46,877 nt of DNA from Rubrivivax sp. (lineage in GTDB: Bacteria > Pseudomonadota > Gammaproteobacteria > Burkholderiales > Burkholderiaceae_C). The notes beneath the pieces were generated by a model that saw only the letters and a program-made list of their open reading frames with translations, searched no databases and had not been told where the DNA came from. Positions 1-8,218 of this stretch are shown piece after piece. The stretch spans positions 1 through 46,877 of the forward strand of contig SEFA01000048.1 of the NCBI GenBank assembly GCA_004210455.1, in the 5' to 3' direction. Numbering within the stretch: the stretch's first letter is position 1; each line of letters begins with the position of its first letter. The position numbers and the translations under genes are program-made.

Positions 1-131
1 GGCGGACAGCGTGGCGCTCGGCATGGATTCGTCGGGCATGCGAGGAAGCGGCGGATTCTTTGCCGGGCCATCGACGCCGGCAATGACATCAATCAATGAC
101 GTTGTGCCAACAAAGGGTGAGGATCTCGCCC

Positions 132-1571
132 ATGAGCCCTGACCCGACCCCGTGGGACTGCAGCCTCCCCGACGCCGATCTGCTGCGCCGCTTCGACATC
201 GCGGGACCGCGGTACACCTCGTACCCGACCGCGGACCGATTCCATGCGGGCCTGGATGCCGAACGCCACGGCGAGCTGCTGGCGCTGCGGGCCTTCGGTC
301 CCGCGGCCCGGCAGCCGATGTCGCTCTACGTGCACATCCCGTTCTGCGAATCGGTCTGCTACTACTGCGCCTGCAACAAGGTCGTCACGCGGCACCACGA
401 GCGCGCGGCGGCCTATGTCGACGCGCTCGAGGTCGAGATGGGCCTGGTGCACCGCCGGCTCGGCGACCGGGCGCTGGTGTCCCAGCTGCACTTCGGCGGC
501 GGGACGCCGACCTTCCTCGCCGACCGCGAACTGTCGATGCTGATGGCGCTGCTGCACCGGCACTTCCGGCTGGCCGCGGACGCCGAGATCTCGATCGAGG
601 TCGACCCGCGCACCATCGACGTCGCGCGCCTGCGCCACCTGCGCACGCTGGGCTTCAACCGCCTGAGCTTCGGCGTGCAGGACTTCGATCCCGACGTGCA
701 GCGCGCCGTGCACCGCGAGCAGAGCCTGGAGAGCGTGGCGGCGCTCATCGGCGCCTCGCGGGACCTCGGTTTCCGATCGATCAACGTGGACCTGATCTAC
801 GGCCTGCCGCTGCAGACGCCGACCTCGTTCGCCCGGACGGTCGAGCAGGTGGCGACGCTGCGCCCGGACCGCATCGCGCTCTACGGTTATGCGCACCTGC
901 CGCAGCGCTTCAAGCCCCAGCGGCGCATCGAGCCGGCCGCGCTGCCGCCGCCCGGCGACAAGCTGCGCATGCTGTCCGGCGCGATCGCCGGCTTCATCGC
1001 GCGCGGCTACAGCTACATCGGCATGGACCACTTCGCGCTCGCGGACGATCCGCTGGCAGTCGCGAAGCGGGAAGGGCGGCTGCATCGCAACTTCCAGGGT
1101 TACAGCACGCAGCCGGACTGCGATCTCGTGGCGCTGGGGGTGTCGGCGATCTCGAAGCTCGGAGCCTCGTACGCGCAGAACGTGAAGACGCTGCCCGAGT
1201 ACTACGCCGCCTTGCGCGAGGGACGCCTGCCCGTCGAGCGCGGTCTGGCGCTCGACCAGGACGATCTGGTGCGGCGCGACGCGATCATGGCGCTGATGTG
1301 CCAGGGCCGGCTCGACTTCGAGCCGATCGAACGCTCGCACGGCATCGTCGCCGCGGAGTACTTCGCGACGGAACTCGTGCGTCTGGGCCAGATGGCGGCG
1401 GACGGGCTCGTCACCATCGAGCCGCGCGCGGTGCAGGTCACGACGATGGGCTGGTTCTTCGTGCGGGCGGTGGCGATGGTGTTCGACCGGTACCTGAGGC
1501 CGGGCGGCGTGGCCGGCGCACCGGCGGGCGCGCCAGCCGAGGCGCCGGTGCGCTTCTCGCGCATCCTCTGA
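132..1571 (+). CDS. hemN: Oxygen-independent coproporphyrinogen III oxidase
   Basis: This radical-SAM enzyme decarboxylates coproporphyrinogen III to protoporphyrinogen IX without oxygen, in the cytoplasmic haem pathway. The opening segment PRYTSYPTADRF is typical of HemN. The 4Fe-4S cysteines follow the pattern C-x3-C-x2-C-x-C at residues 72, 76, 79 and 81 (CESVCYYCAC), and FGGGTP follows. The length of 479 aa is close to the usual ~460. I chose ATG 132 over the upstream ATG at 96 because AAGGGTGAGG lies about 9 nt before it and the protein then begins as in relatives. Thirteen bases after its stop comes a TauE/SafE-like gene, a pairing common beside cbb3-oxidase/FNR genes in this order, so microaerobic regulation is likely. 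No clear FNR box is visible. Confidence 0.95.
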   Translation: MSPDPTPWDCSLPDADLLRRFDIAGPRYTSYPTADRFHAGLDAERHGELLALRAFGPAARQPMSLYVHIPFCESVCYYCACNKVVTRHHERAAAYVDALEVEMGLVHRRLGDRALVSQLHFGGGTPTFLADRELSMLMALLHRHFRLAADAEISIEVDPRTIDVARLRHLRTLGFNRLSFGVQDFDPDVQRAVHREQSLESVAALIGASRDLGFRSINVDLIYGLPLQTPTSFARTVEQVATLRPDRIALYGYAHLPQRFKPQRRIEPAALPPPGDKLRMLSGAIAGFIARGYSYIGMDHFALADDPLAVAKREGRLHRNFQGYSTQPDCDLVALGVSAISKLGASYAQNVKTLPEYYAALREGRLPVERGLALDQDDLVRRDAIMALMCQGRLDFEPIERSHGIVAAEYFATELVRLGQMAADGLVTIEPRAVQVTTMGWFFVRAVAMVFDRYLRPGGVAGAPAGAPAEAPVRFSRIL

Positions 1572-1590
1572 CTCGGACGCAAGGATGGTG

Positions 1591-2310
1591 ATGCTCCCGC
1601 TCGCGCTCGCAGGCACCGCGTTCGTCATGGGGGCCGCCGGCAGCCTGCACTGCGCGGCGATGTGCGTCGCGCCCTGCGCGGCGGTGACGGCCGGGCGGCG
1701 AAGCGGCATCGCGGCTTTCCAGGCCGGCCGGCTGCTGGGCTACGCGGTGGGCGGCGCGGTGGTCGCGGCCAGCGTCGGCGGTCTGCTGCGCTGGGAGTCG
1801 ACGTCCGGGGCGTTGCGGCCGCTGTGGCTGATGGTGCATCTCGCGGCGCTGGCGATGGGGACTTTCCTCCTCTGGCGCGCGGCGCCGCCGCGATGGTTCC
1901 TGCGCCTGTGGACGGCGCGCGCGCCGGCGGCGGTCGGGATCCCCGTGGCGTCGCTCGCCGGCGGCGCCGGCGCGGTCGCCCTGTCGCCCGTGCGCACGGC
2001 GGGTGCCGGTCTTGCTGGATTGGCCTGGCTCGCCTGGCCCTGCGGGCTGCTGCAGTCCGCGTTGACCGTCGCCGCGCTCGCCGATGGCCCGTGGCAGGGC
2101 GCTGGCGTGATGGCGGCTTTCGCGCTGGGCTCGTCGCCGGGCCTGCTGGCCGGGCCCTGGTTGCTGGCCCGCCTGGGCAGACCGGGCGGCCTCGCGGGCG
2201 GCTCGGGTGTGCGAATCGCAACCCGTCTGTCCGGTGCGATGCTGGCGGCGGGATCGTTCTGGGCGCTCGGTCACGGCCTGTGGGCGCAGGTCAGGGCGTA
2301 CTGCGGATGA
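1591..2310 (+). CDS. TauE/SafE-like (UreH-type) membrane protein
   Basis: This is an inner-membrane protein of about 239 aa with six or so hydrophobic segments. Its first helix carries the motif GSLHCAAMC, which corresponds to the GS(V/L)HCxGMCG signature of the 'sulfite exporter TauE/SafE' proteins (DsbD-like transmembrane domain) found next to cbb3 oxidase, FNR and hemN genes. Metal or thiol handling for cytochrome oxidase assembly is an inference from that context; no activity can be read from the sequence. An ATG also exists at 1585, but the AAGGA at 1581-1585 sits at proper spacing only for ATG 1591. It probably shares a transcript with hemN (gap under 20 nt). Confidence 0.75.
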   Translation: MLPLALAGTAFVMGAAGSLHCAAMCVAPCAAVTAGRRSGIAAFQAGRLLGYAVGGAVVAASVGGLLRWESTSGALRPLWLMVHLAALAMGTFLLWRAAPPRWFLRLWTARAPAAVGIPVASLAGGAGAVALSPVRTAGAGLAGLAWLAWPCGLLQSALTVAALADGPWQGAGVMAAFALGSSPGLLAGPWLLARLGRPGGLAGGSGVRIATRLSGAMLAAGSFWALGHGLWAQVRAYCG

Positions 2311-2382
2311 CGTGTCGGGGCGCGGCGCGGCGCTTCCCAGGGACATGCTTGCGGCATCCGCCGATTGAAAGTTTCGCTGTCA

Positions 2383-2388
2383 TAGAAT
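2383..2388 (+). promoter_or_regulatory. Candidate -10 element for icd
   Basis: TAGAAT (5 of 6 with TATAAT) lies about 52 nt before the icd start in CATAGAATCAGCG. The same TAGAATC string precedes clpS and lysC in this window, which supports a real sigma-70 element. No good -35 box is found at 16-18 nt. Confidence 0.4.
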
Positions 2389-2440
2389 CAGCGCTTCCGG
2401 TTTACCCCAAACCACCCACGCGACTCGCGGAGACGACTCC

Positions 2441-3694
2441 ATGTACCAGCACATCAAGGTGCCCGAGGGCGGCCAGAAGATCACGGTCAACACCGACTTC
2501 TCGCTCAACGTTCCGAACAACCCGATCATTCCCTACATCGAGGGTGACGGTACCGGCCTGGACATCACCCCGGTGATGATCAAGGTCGTGGACGCGGCCG
2601 TGGCGAAGGCTTACGGCGGCGCCAAGAAGATCCACTGGATGGAGATCTACGCCGGCGAGAAGTCGACGAAGGTCTACGGCCCCGACGTGTGGCTGCCCGA
2701 AGAGACGCTGACGGTCCTCAAGGACTACGTGGTCTCGATCAAGGGTCCGCTGACGACGCCGGTCGGCGGCGGCATCCGCTCGCTGAACGTCGCGCTGCGC
2801 CAGGAACTGGACCTGTACGTCTGCCTGCGCCCGGTGCGCTGGTTTGAAGGCGTGCCGTCGCCGGTCAAGGAACCGCACAAGACGGACATGGTCATCTTCC
2901 GTGAGAACTCGGAAGACATCTACGCCGGCATCGAGTTCGAAGCCCAGAGCGACAAGGCCAAGAAGCTCATCAAGTTCCTGCAAGAGGAATTCGGCGTCAA
3001 GAAGATCCGTTTCCCCGAGACCTCGGGCATCGGCGTGAAGCCGGTGTCGAAGGAAGGCACGGAGCGCCTGGTCCGCAAGGCGATCCAGTACGCGATCGAC
3101 AACGACAAGCCGAGCGTGACGATCGTCCACAAGGGCAACATCATGAAGTTCACCGAAGGTGGCTTCCGTGACTGGGCCTACGCCCTGGCCCAGAAGGAAT
3201 TCGGCGCCGAGCTGATCGACGGCGGCCCGTGGTGCAAGTTCAAGAACCCGAAGACCGGCAAGGACATCGTGGTCAAGGACAGCATCGCCGACGCGTTCCT
3301 GCAGCAGATCCTGCTGCGTCCGGCCGAGTACTCGGTCGTGGCGACGCTGAACCTGAACGGCGACTACATCTCCGACGCGCTGGCGGCGCAGGTCGGCGGC
3401 ATCGGCATCGCCCCGGGCGCGAACCTGAGCGACTCCGTCGCCATGTTCGAAGCCACCCACGGCACGGCGCCGAAGTACGCGGGCAAGGACTACGTGAACC
3501 CCGGTTCCGAGATCCTGTCGGCTGAAATGATGCTGCGTCACATGGGCTGGACCGAAGCGGCCGACCTGATCATCTCGTCGATCGAGAAGTCGATCCTGTC
3601 GAAGAAGGTCACGTACGACTTCGCCCGCCTGCTGGACGGCGCGACGCAAGTGTCGTGCTCGGGCTTCGGTCAGGTGATGATCGAGAACATGTGA
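2441..3694 (+). CDS. icd: NADP-dependent isocitrate dehydrogenase
   Basis: This TCA-cycle enzyme oxidatively decarboxylates isocitrate to 2-oxoglutarate with NADP+. The protein has 417 aa, close to the E. coli enzyme (416). Recognisable stretches are YIEGDGTG near the N-terminus, the substrate loop [13 protein letters not shown] containing the serine that AceK phosphorylates in enterics, [11 protein letters not shown], and [11 protein letters not shown] near the C-terminus. It is a single-gene unit: a candidate -10 lies upstream and a strong hairpin terminator lies 44 nt after the stop. Codon use is more biased than that of its neighbours, as expected for a highly expressed gene. Confidence 0.97.
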   Translation: MYQHIKVPEGGQKITVNTDFSLNVPNNPIIPYIEGDGTGLDITPVMIKVVDAAVAKAYGGAKKIHWMEIYAGEKSTKVYGPDVWLPEETLTVLKDYVVSIKGPLTTPVGGGIRSLNVALRQELDLYVCLRPVRWFEGVPSPVKEPHKTDMVIFRENSEDIYAGIEFEAQSDKAKKLIKFLQEEFGVKKIRFPETSGIGVKPVSKEGTERLVRKAIQYAIDNDKPSVTIVHKGNIMKFTEGGFRDWAYALAQKEFGAELIDGGPWCKFKNPKTGKDIVVKDSIADAFLQQILLRPAEYSVVATLNLNGDYISDALAAQVGGIGIAPGANLSDSVAMFEATHGTAPKYAGKDYVNPGSEILSAEMMLRHMGWTEAADLIISSIEKSILSKKVTYDFARLLDGATQVSCSGFGQVMIENM

Positions 3695-3737
3695 TCAAAG
3701 CAGGCCCGGTCTCGCACCGGGCTGCGATCGACATGAG

Positions 3738-3775
3738 AAACCCCAGCGCGGTCGCCCGCCTGGGGTTTTCTGTTT
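3738..3775 (+). terminator. Rho-independent terminator of icd
   Basis: AAACCCCAG (3738-3746) pairs with CTGGGGTTT (3760-3768), followed by a T-rich stretch TTCTGTTT. It ends the icd transcript and may also serve the convergent TPR gene. Confidence 0.75.
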
Positions 3776-3841
3776 CTGGGCGATGCCGTGCCGGATCGTC
3801 CACCCCGGGCGCCTCGGGGTCGGCGGCGCTCCGGGGTCAGG

Positions 3842-4402
3842 TCATTCGACGCCGTCGGGCACTTCGAATCCTGCCTCTCGGACTTCCGTGCCGATGGCGG
3901 GTTTCAGCAGACGCGCCGCCCGCAGGTCGCGCTCGGCCGCTTGCGCGTCCCCCGCCTTCAACGCGGTGAGGCCTCGGCCGTACAGCGACCACACGTGGTC
4001 CGCCTTCATGCCGAGGGACGCGTCGAAAGCCGCCTTGGCGGCGACCAGGTCGCCGATCCGCAGCTGCGTCCAGCCGAGCGAATCGAACGGGGCGGGCGTG
4101 CTGCCAGGGAGCGCCGCCGCGCGTTGGCAATCGTGCAGCGCCAGCGGCAGCTCCATGCCGCGGCGGGCGCGCAGCCAGCATCGCTCGTTCAGCCCCATGC
4201 GCTGATCGGCGTCGCCGGGACGATGGCTCAGCCACAGTTCCCATTGGCGCACGGCCTCGGACGGCTGGTCGTAATAGTCGTAATAGCGCGCGAGCTCGAC
4301 GCGCAGTTCCGCCTCGGGCGGGATCAGCGGCACGGCGCGCGCGATGTCGTCCGCGGCGCCGCTGTGATCGCCCAGAACGCTGCGCAGGCGTGCGCGGAAC
4401 AC
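3842..4402 (-). pseudogene. TPR-repeat protein, probably truncated at the 5' end
   Basis: The open frame (GTG start, 186 aa) encodes tetratricopeptide-like helices (for example FDSLGWTQLRIGDLVAAKAAFDAS and WSLYGRGLTALKAGDAQAAERD). Tetratricopeptide similarity continues right up to the GTG, and in-frame codons before it (DLPEAR) still look like repeat sequence, but a TAG stop lies 12 codons upstream. There is no signal peptide and no Shine-Dalgarno sequence. The gene therefore appears to have lost its 5' part, possibly at a junction near 4405-4540. It could still be a short functional protein. No partner is evident; the product would be a scaffold for protein contacts. Confidence 0.5.
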
Positions 4403-4558
4403 GCGGGCTTCGGGGAGGTCCGGTCGCTGCCGCTACGCTGCTCGCCCGCTTGCCGGGCTTTGGCTTCGCAAACGGTTCGCCCCTTTCGCGTCGACCGCAA
4501 ATGGCCGGCAACGGGTTCACAGAATGGTCTCCTTTGAAGTCATCGAGGAAGTACCGTC

Positions 4559-5545
4559 ATGCGTGTCGACAAGATGCTGGCCGCGACGCTGGGCGCCGCG
4601 GCCGTGTTGCCTCAGGGCGTCTCCGCCAACAACGTGGGCCCAGCGAGCCAGGTGTCGCAAAGCGGATCGCAGAGCGGGCTGCCGAGCAACTCGCGCGTCG
4701 CGCTGTCCGGCGGTAGCCAGCCTGGACGCGTGAGTCTTTCGTCTCTCGGCCAACCGGGCCTGTCGGCCCATCGACCGGTCCAGCCCAACGCGCCTGCAGC
4801 GGTTGACTGCAACACCGCTACCGGCGGTCAGGCCGCCGCGGCGTTCCAGCGCGACTTCGCGCCTCGACTGCAAGGTGCCCCGCTGGGCAGTGTCCTCGCG
4901 TCTCGTCAGGAGCTCGGCCTGCAGGCGCATGACTTCGCGATGGTCGACATTGGCGGCGAGGGCCAGAAGACGGCACCGGACGGCATGAAGAGCGGCAACC
5001 TGCACGCCATCAACGTCAACGCGCAGTCGACGATTTCGTCGGGACCGATGAAACTCCAGACCGCCGTGGGGGAGCCTGGTCTTGGGAAGGACGTCAATGG
5101 CGGCCGCATCCCCAACCTCGTCAAGATCAACGAATGGCCTTTGCGCAGCGAGACTTCTGCCGAGGGCTTCGTCCCGCTGGCGAAAGGCTTCTCCAATCTC
5201 ACGACGATGGAAGGCGCTCCCGTGTACGCCTATCACGTCGCGGAACTCGACCGGGTGACGTCGAGCAAGGGCTGGATCGCACTGACCGTCGACAAGGACT
5301 TCAAGCCGCAGATCGATCAGCTGGCGCAGGCCCGCAACGGCGGGGAGGCCTGGCATTTCCCTGGGAAATCGGAGACCGACAACGATCGATTCATCGTTGC
5401 GCCCGCGGGGCTGTCGGCCGAGGAGACCAAGGCGTTCAAGGTCAAGTTCGAAGCGGCCAGCCCGCACGAGATCCATGACGTCGCGAAGGCTCTCTCGCAG
5501 GAGCTCGCGCGCAAGCCTGGAGGCGCGCCGCGCGACGAGCTCTGA
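4559..5545 (+). CDS. Secreted protein of unknown function
   Basis: I do not recognise this 328-aa protein. A good ribosome site (GAGGAAG, 7 nt spacing) precedes ATG 4559. The N-terminus has a short Sec-like signal (basic MRVDK, hydrophobic core to about residue 22, cleavage near VSA-NN). Residues 24-80 are rich in Ser, Gln, Gly and Pro with SQSGSQSG-type low complexity. A folded part follows from about residue 85, with a single cysteine near 83 and an acidic, Lys-rich C-terminal helix (AEETKAFKVKFEAA). It stands alone between a truncated TPR gene and a possible transposase relic, which suggests acquisition. A Ser-rich N-terminus also fits a type III effector, but nothing here proves it. Confidence 0.6.
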   Translation: MRVDKMLAATLGAAAVLPQGVSANNVGPASQVSQSGSQSGLPSNSRVALSGGSQPGRVSLSSLGQPGLSAHRPVQPNAPAAVDCNTATGGQAAAAFQRDFAPRLQGAPLGSVLASRQELGLQAHDFAMVDIGGEGQKTAPDGMKSGNLHAINVNAQSTISSGPMKLQTAVGEPGLGKDVNGGRIPNLVKINEWPLRSETSAEGFVPLAKGFSNLTTMEGAPVYAYHVAELDRVTSSKGWIALTVDKDFKPQIDQLAQARNGGEAWHFPGKSETDNDRFIVAPAGLSAEETKAFKVKFEAASPHEIHDVAKALSQELARKPGGAPRDEL

Positions 5546-5693
5546 GCGCGCCTTCGATCGCCGGATCACCGCGCCCCAGGGCGACGCCGAACGCGGTTGC
5601 GTGCTGGTGAGCTATCGGCTGCCGCTGTTGAAGCACTGTTTCGTCCTCTGCTCGGACGCGATGGACGGGGTCGACGCCAGCGGGCAGATCGCG

Positions 5694-5790
5694 CACGCCG
5701 AATCGCTTGGCTAGGCGCGCCACCTGCTTCCGGTTGATCGAGCGCGGGACCGGGTTCTGGGGCAGTTCGGCAAGCACCTGAAAGCTCGAC
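5694..5790 (-). pseudogene. Possible relic of an IS110-type transposase
   Basis: The 353-base gap between the unknown secreted gene and the next lipoprotein gene has no convincing intact gene. On the minus strand one frame reads VLAELPQN...INRKQVARLAKRFGV, which resembles the C-terminal Transposase_20 segment of IS110-family enzymes (LAELPELG-LNRKQIAALVGVAP). The similarity fades on both sides and no terminal repeats or start are visible, so at most a fragment remains. The rest of 5546-5898 shows nothing else I can name. Confidence 0.25.
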
Positions 5791-5898
5791 GCACAACGCC
5801 GCTGCCAGGGCCATCTGCTGGCCTTGAACCTCTCGCCGGACCATGCAGGTACCGCGCTTGCCATCGCATGACCATCCATCCATTGAGAAGGAGTGTTC

Positions 5899-6297
5899 AT
5901 GCGACACCAACTCTTCCCCCGAAGTGCCCTGTTCGCGGCAGGCGTCCTCGCCGTGGCCGCAATGACGGGCTGCTCGACCAACAAGGTCGAGACCGCCTCC
6001 CAGCTCGGCGAAAGCCGAGGCGCGCTCGAAGCCGCCCAGACCAGCATCGGCACCGGCGATTCACCGGATCTGGTCGTGGCCCGCGCGCGTCTGGCTGAAG
6101 CCCAGGAAGCGCAGAAGAAGGGCGATCACGCGCTCGCACGCCGCAAGGCGGACGAGGCCGAGGCCGCCGCCGCATTGGCCAGGTCCAAGGCCGCGCGCGA
6201 CCGCTCGGAGAAAGCCTCCATGGAGCTGGACCGCAGCCTCTCGACGCTGCGCGAGGAGCTCAATCGAGGTCCGGCCCCGGCCGCCCCTGGCCGTTGA
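5899..6297 (+). CDS. DUF4398-type outer-membrane lipoprotein
   Basis: This is a short lipoprotein of 132 aa. The signal ends in a lipobox (AAMTGC, lipid-bearing Cys about residue 25), and the mature part is one long helical, Ala/Glu/Lys-rich stretch (ARARLAEAQEAQKKGDHALARRKADEAEAAAA cut here to its flavour: alternating ALARRKADEAEAA) as in DUF4398 proteins. ATG 5899 is preferred over GTG 5893 because AGAAGGAG precedes it by 5 nt. It is followed after 32 nt by an OmpA-domain lipoprotein whose N-terminal half has the same type of module, so the two are probably co-transcribed and act together at the outer membrane or peptidoglycan. The exact role is unknown. Confidence 0.75.
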   Translation: MRHQLFPRSALFAAGVLAVAAMTGCSTNKVETASQLGESRGALEAAQTSIGTGDSPDLVVARARLAEAQEAQKKGDHALARRKADEAEAAAALARSKAARDRSEKASMELDRSLSTLREELNRGPAPAAPGR

Positions 6298-6329
6298 GCC
6301 GTCAGCGACTTCCACTCTCAGGAGACACC

Positions 6330-7199
6330 ATGAATCGATACTGGAATATCGCAGGCGGACTCACGGCCCTGGCGCTGGCCGCCTGCTCGTCGGTCCCCCT
6401 GCCCAATGCCGGCCTGGACGCCGCCAAGCGCGACTACGCGCAGGCCACCAGCGATCCGAATACGAGCCGTTACGCCTCCGCTGAACTCTCGAAGGCCAAG
6501 GAATCGTTGGACCGCGCCGACTTCGCCTGGCGGGAACGCAAGGACCCGTCCGAAGTGGACAGCGCCGCCACGGTCGCCTCGCAGCGCGCCCAGACGGCGA
6601 TCAACCTGGGCGCGGCGCGCGCCGCCGACGCGAAGGTCGAGCAGGCCGGCCTCGAGCGCGAGCGTCTGCGCGCGGAAGTCCGTACCCGTCAGGCCCAGGT
6701 TGCGCAGGGCCAGGCGCAGGTCGCTCAAGGGCAGGCCGCGGCCGCCGAAGCCGCGGCGATCGCCGCCTCCGAGCGCGCCAACCGTCTGCAGCGCGAGCTC
6801 GCGGAAATCCAGGCCAAGCCGACCCCGCAGGGCCTCGTCGTCATGCTGCAGGACGTGCTGTTCGACACCGGCAAGGCCACCCTGAAGGAGGGCGCCTTCA
6901 GCCGCCTGGACACCTTGTCCTCGGCGCTGCGCAACCATCCGGAACGCCGCATCCTGATCGAGGGCTTCACCGACAGCACCGGCAACGCGCAGAGCAACGT
7001 CGCCCTGTCGCGAGCCCGCGCGGAGTCGGTGCGCGATGCGCTGGTGAAGCGAGGCGTCGACGCCGGGCGGATCGACGTCCGTGGCAACGGCGAGGCGCGT
7101 CCCGTGGCCTCCAACGACAACGCCGCTGGCCGTCAGCAGAACCGTCGCGTGGAGATCGTTTTCTCGGACGAGCGCGGCGCGTTTGCCGGGGGACGTTGA
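6330..7199 (+). CDS. OmpA-family lipoprotein with DUF4398 N-terminal part
   Basis: The 289-aa protein has a lipoprotein signal (LALAAC, Cys about residue 18), a DUF4398-like helical region to about residue 100, a coiled coil rich in Gln/Ala with a repeated QAQVAQGQ unit (about 112-135), and a C-terminal OmpA-like peptidoglycan-binding domain (about 168-280) with LFDTGKATLK, IEGFTDSTGN and NRRVEIVF. OmpA domains of this kind bind diaminopimelate in peptidoglycan, so the product should tether the outer membrane to the cell wall. CAGGAGA lies 5 nt before ATG 6330. It forms a pair with the preceding DUF4398 lipoprotein. Confidence 0.88.
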   Translation: MNRYWNIAGGLTALALAACSSVPLPNAGLDAAKRDYAQATSDPNTSRYASAELSKAKESLDRADFAWRERKDPSEVDSAATVASQRAQTAINLGAARAADAKVEQAGLERERLRAEVRTRQAQVAQGQAQVAQGQAAAAEAAAIAASERANRLQRELAEIQAKPTPQGLVVMLQDVLFDTGKATLKEGAFSRLDTLSSALRNHPERRILIEGFTDSTGNAQSNVALSRARAESVRDALVKRGVDAGRIDVRGNGEARPVASNDNAAGRQQNRRVEIVFSDERGAFAGGR

Positions 7200-7321
7200 T
7201 ATCGGTAGGTCGACACGGGGAATCGGGCGCTCCCGCGTCCGATTCCCCGACGGATTCCTTGACCGATCCCGGGTCGATGTTTCCTTCTGACCACAGGGCG
7301 CCCGTTGCCTACCGGAATGCA

Positions 7322-7345
7322 GAAAGCCCGCTTGCGCGGGCTTTC
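7322..7345. terminator. Bidirectional terminator between ompA-like and csp genes
   Basis: A perfect 10-bp stem GAAAGCCCGC / GCGGGCTTTC with loop TTGC lies between the convergent OmpA-like and cold-shock genes. T-rich ends are short on both strands. Confidence 0.7.
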
Positions 7346-7375
7346 CTGCGTGCGGGTCGGATCAGCCGACCGGAT

Positions 7376-7672
7376 TCAGGCTGCGGCCGCCTGCTGCCCG
7401 ACGTGGGCTTCCGCCAACATCGGCATGCCGATGGGCGCGTCCAGCGGCGCGTCCGAGGCGTCGCCGCCCTCCAGCGGACGGATGTTCTGCGCCAGTTGCC
7501 CCTTCGGGCCCTGCACCAGCTCGTAGCTCACCTTGCCGCCCTGCTTGAGCGTCCGGAAGCCGTCCATCTGAATGGCTGAGAAGTGCGCGAAAACGTCGCC
7601 CCCGCCCTGTTCGGGTTCAATAAAGCCAAACCCTTTGGCATCGTTGAACCACTTGACCGTGCCTGTTGCCAT
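7376..7672 (-). CDS. Cold-shock domain protein with C-terminal tail
   Basis: The first ~67 residues are a standard CspA fold that binds single-stranded RNA and DNA, with RNP1-like KGFGFIEP and RNP2-like [10 protein letters not shown] further ~30 residues, rich in Ala, Pro, Asp and Met ([12 protein letters not shown]...), extend past the domain and are not part of the usual 67-70 aa Csp. I start at ATG 7672 (MATGTVKWF) because GGAGAAG lies 3-6 nt upstream; an in-frame ATG at 7684 would add MEKN. A promoter is visible at 7712-7741. The role would be RNA chaperoning; cold induction cannot be read from the sequence. Confidence 0.92.
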   Translation of the reverse strand: MATGTVKWFNDAKGFGFIEPEQGGGDVFAHFSAIQMDGFRTLKQGGKVSYELVQGPKGQLAQNIRPLEGGDASDAPLDAPIGMPMLAEAHVGQQAAAA

Positions 7673-7711
7673 GTTCTTCTCCATCCCGGTGTCTTTCTCG
7701 CACCGGGGCGG

Positions 7712-7741
7712 ATTCTCAAATCCGTGTCAAGCCAGTGTCAA
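7712..7741 (-). promoter_or_regulatory. Promoter of the cold-shock gene
   Basis: On the minus strand TTGACA (7736-7741) is separated by 18 nt from GAGAAT (7712-7717), giving a leader of about 33 nt to ATG 7672. A second TTGACA lies at 7725-7730 in the spacer. Confidence 0.55.
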
Positions 7742-7793
7742 TTGAGGAACTCCCCGGGGTCAGGAGGCGCGAAGGTGACAAACTCGGGGCATT

Positions 7794-7811
7794 GACAGGC
7801 TGAAGCCTGTC
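7794..7811. repeat. Short perfect inverted repeat upstream of clpS
   Basis: GACAGGCT-GA-AGCCTGTC overlaps a TTGACA hexamer (7792-7797) in the csp-clpS intergenic region. It may be an operator or a hairpin; no protein that binds it is known from this sequence. Confidence 0.5.
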
Positions 7812-7837
7812 CCCATGTAGGGTGCTCCCGCTGTTTA

Positions 7838-7843
7838 TAGAAT
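7838..7843 (+). promoter_or_regulatory. Candidate -10 element of clpS, predicting a leaderless mRNA
   Basis: TAGAAT ends exactly 6 nt before ATG 7850, so a normally spaced start of transcription would fall on the A of the start codon. No Shine-Dalgarno sequence is present before clpS, which agrees. The -35 is weak. Confidence 0.35.
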
Positions 7844-7849
7844 CGGTTC

Positions 7850-8218
7850 ATGCCATTGTTTGCCCAACAGCCCCCACCCGCGGGACCACCACCCGGCCCT
7901 CAGCCGCCGGGTCCGGAGGACGGTGGGAATTCCACCACGCTGGAGCGTGTCGCTCAGAAGACGGAGCCGCCGCGCCTTTACCAGGTGCTGATGCTCAACG
8001 ATGACTTCACACCGATGGAGTTTGTGGTGATGGTCTTGCAGGAGTACTTCCGCCATGACCTGGATACGGCCACCCAGATCATGTTGAAGATCCATCACGA
8101 CGGTCGCGGGGTCTGCGGTGTTTTCACCAAGGACGTCGCGGCCACCAAGGTCGAAATGGTGCTGGCGGCCGCACGGCGCGCCGGTCACCCCCTGCAGTGC
8201 ATTATGGAGGCCGCATGA
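7850..8218 (+). CDS. clpS: ClpS adaptor of the ClpAP protease
   Basis: ClpS delivers N-end-rule substrates to ClpA. The 122-aa protein has a Pro-rich flexible N-terminal arm (residues 2-25) and then the conserved core with [17 protein letters not shown] and the C-terminal GHPLQCIME, both hallmark stretches for substrate and ClpA contact. Its stop overlaps the clpA start in ATGA, the usual coupled arrangement. No ribosome site precedes ATG 7850; a -10-like element six bases upstream suggests a leaderless message. Confidence 0.96.
   Translation: MPLFAQQPPPAGPPPGPQPPGPEDGGNSTTLERVAQKTEPPRLYQVLMLNDDFTPMEFVVMVLQEYFRHDLDTATQIMLKIHHDGRGVCGVFTKDVAATKVEMVLAAARRAGHPLQCIMEAA

Noticed and set aside
1-39. 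Possible 5' end of a leftward gene (ATG at 37-39)
   Set aside because: Only 13 codons are in the window and no ribosome site is visible, so it cannot be supported.
85-100. FNR box before hemN (tandem ATCAA)
   Set aside because: Only half-sites in the same direction; the TTGAT partner at the right spacing is missing.
93-1709. Long minus-strand open frame opposite hemN
   Set aside because: Very Arg/Ala/His-rich translation typical for antisense of a GC-rich gene; hemN on the plus strand is certain.
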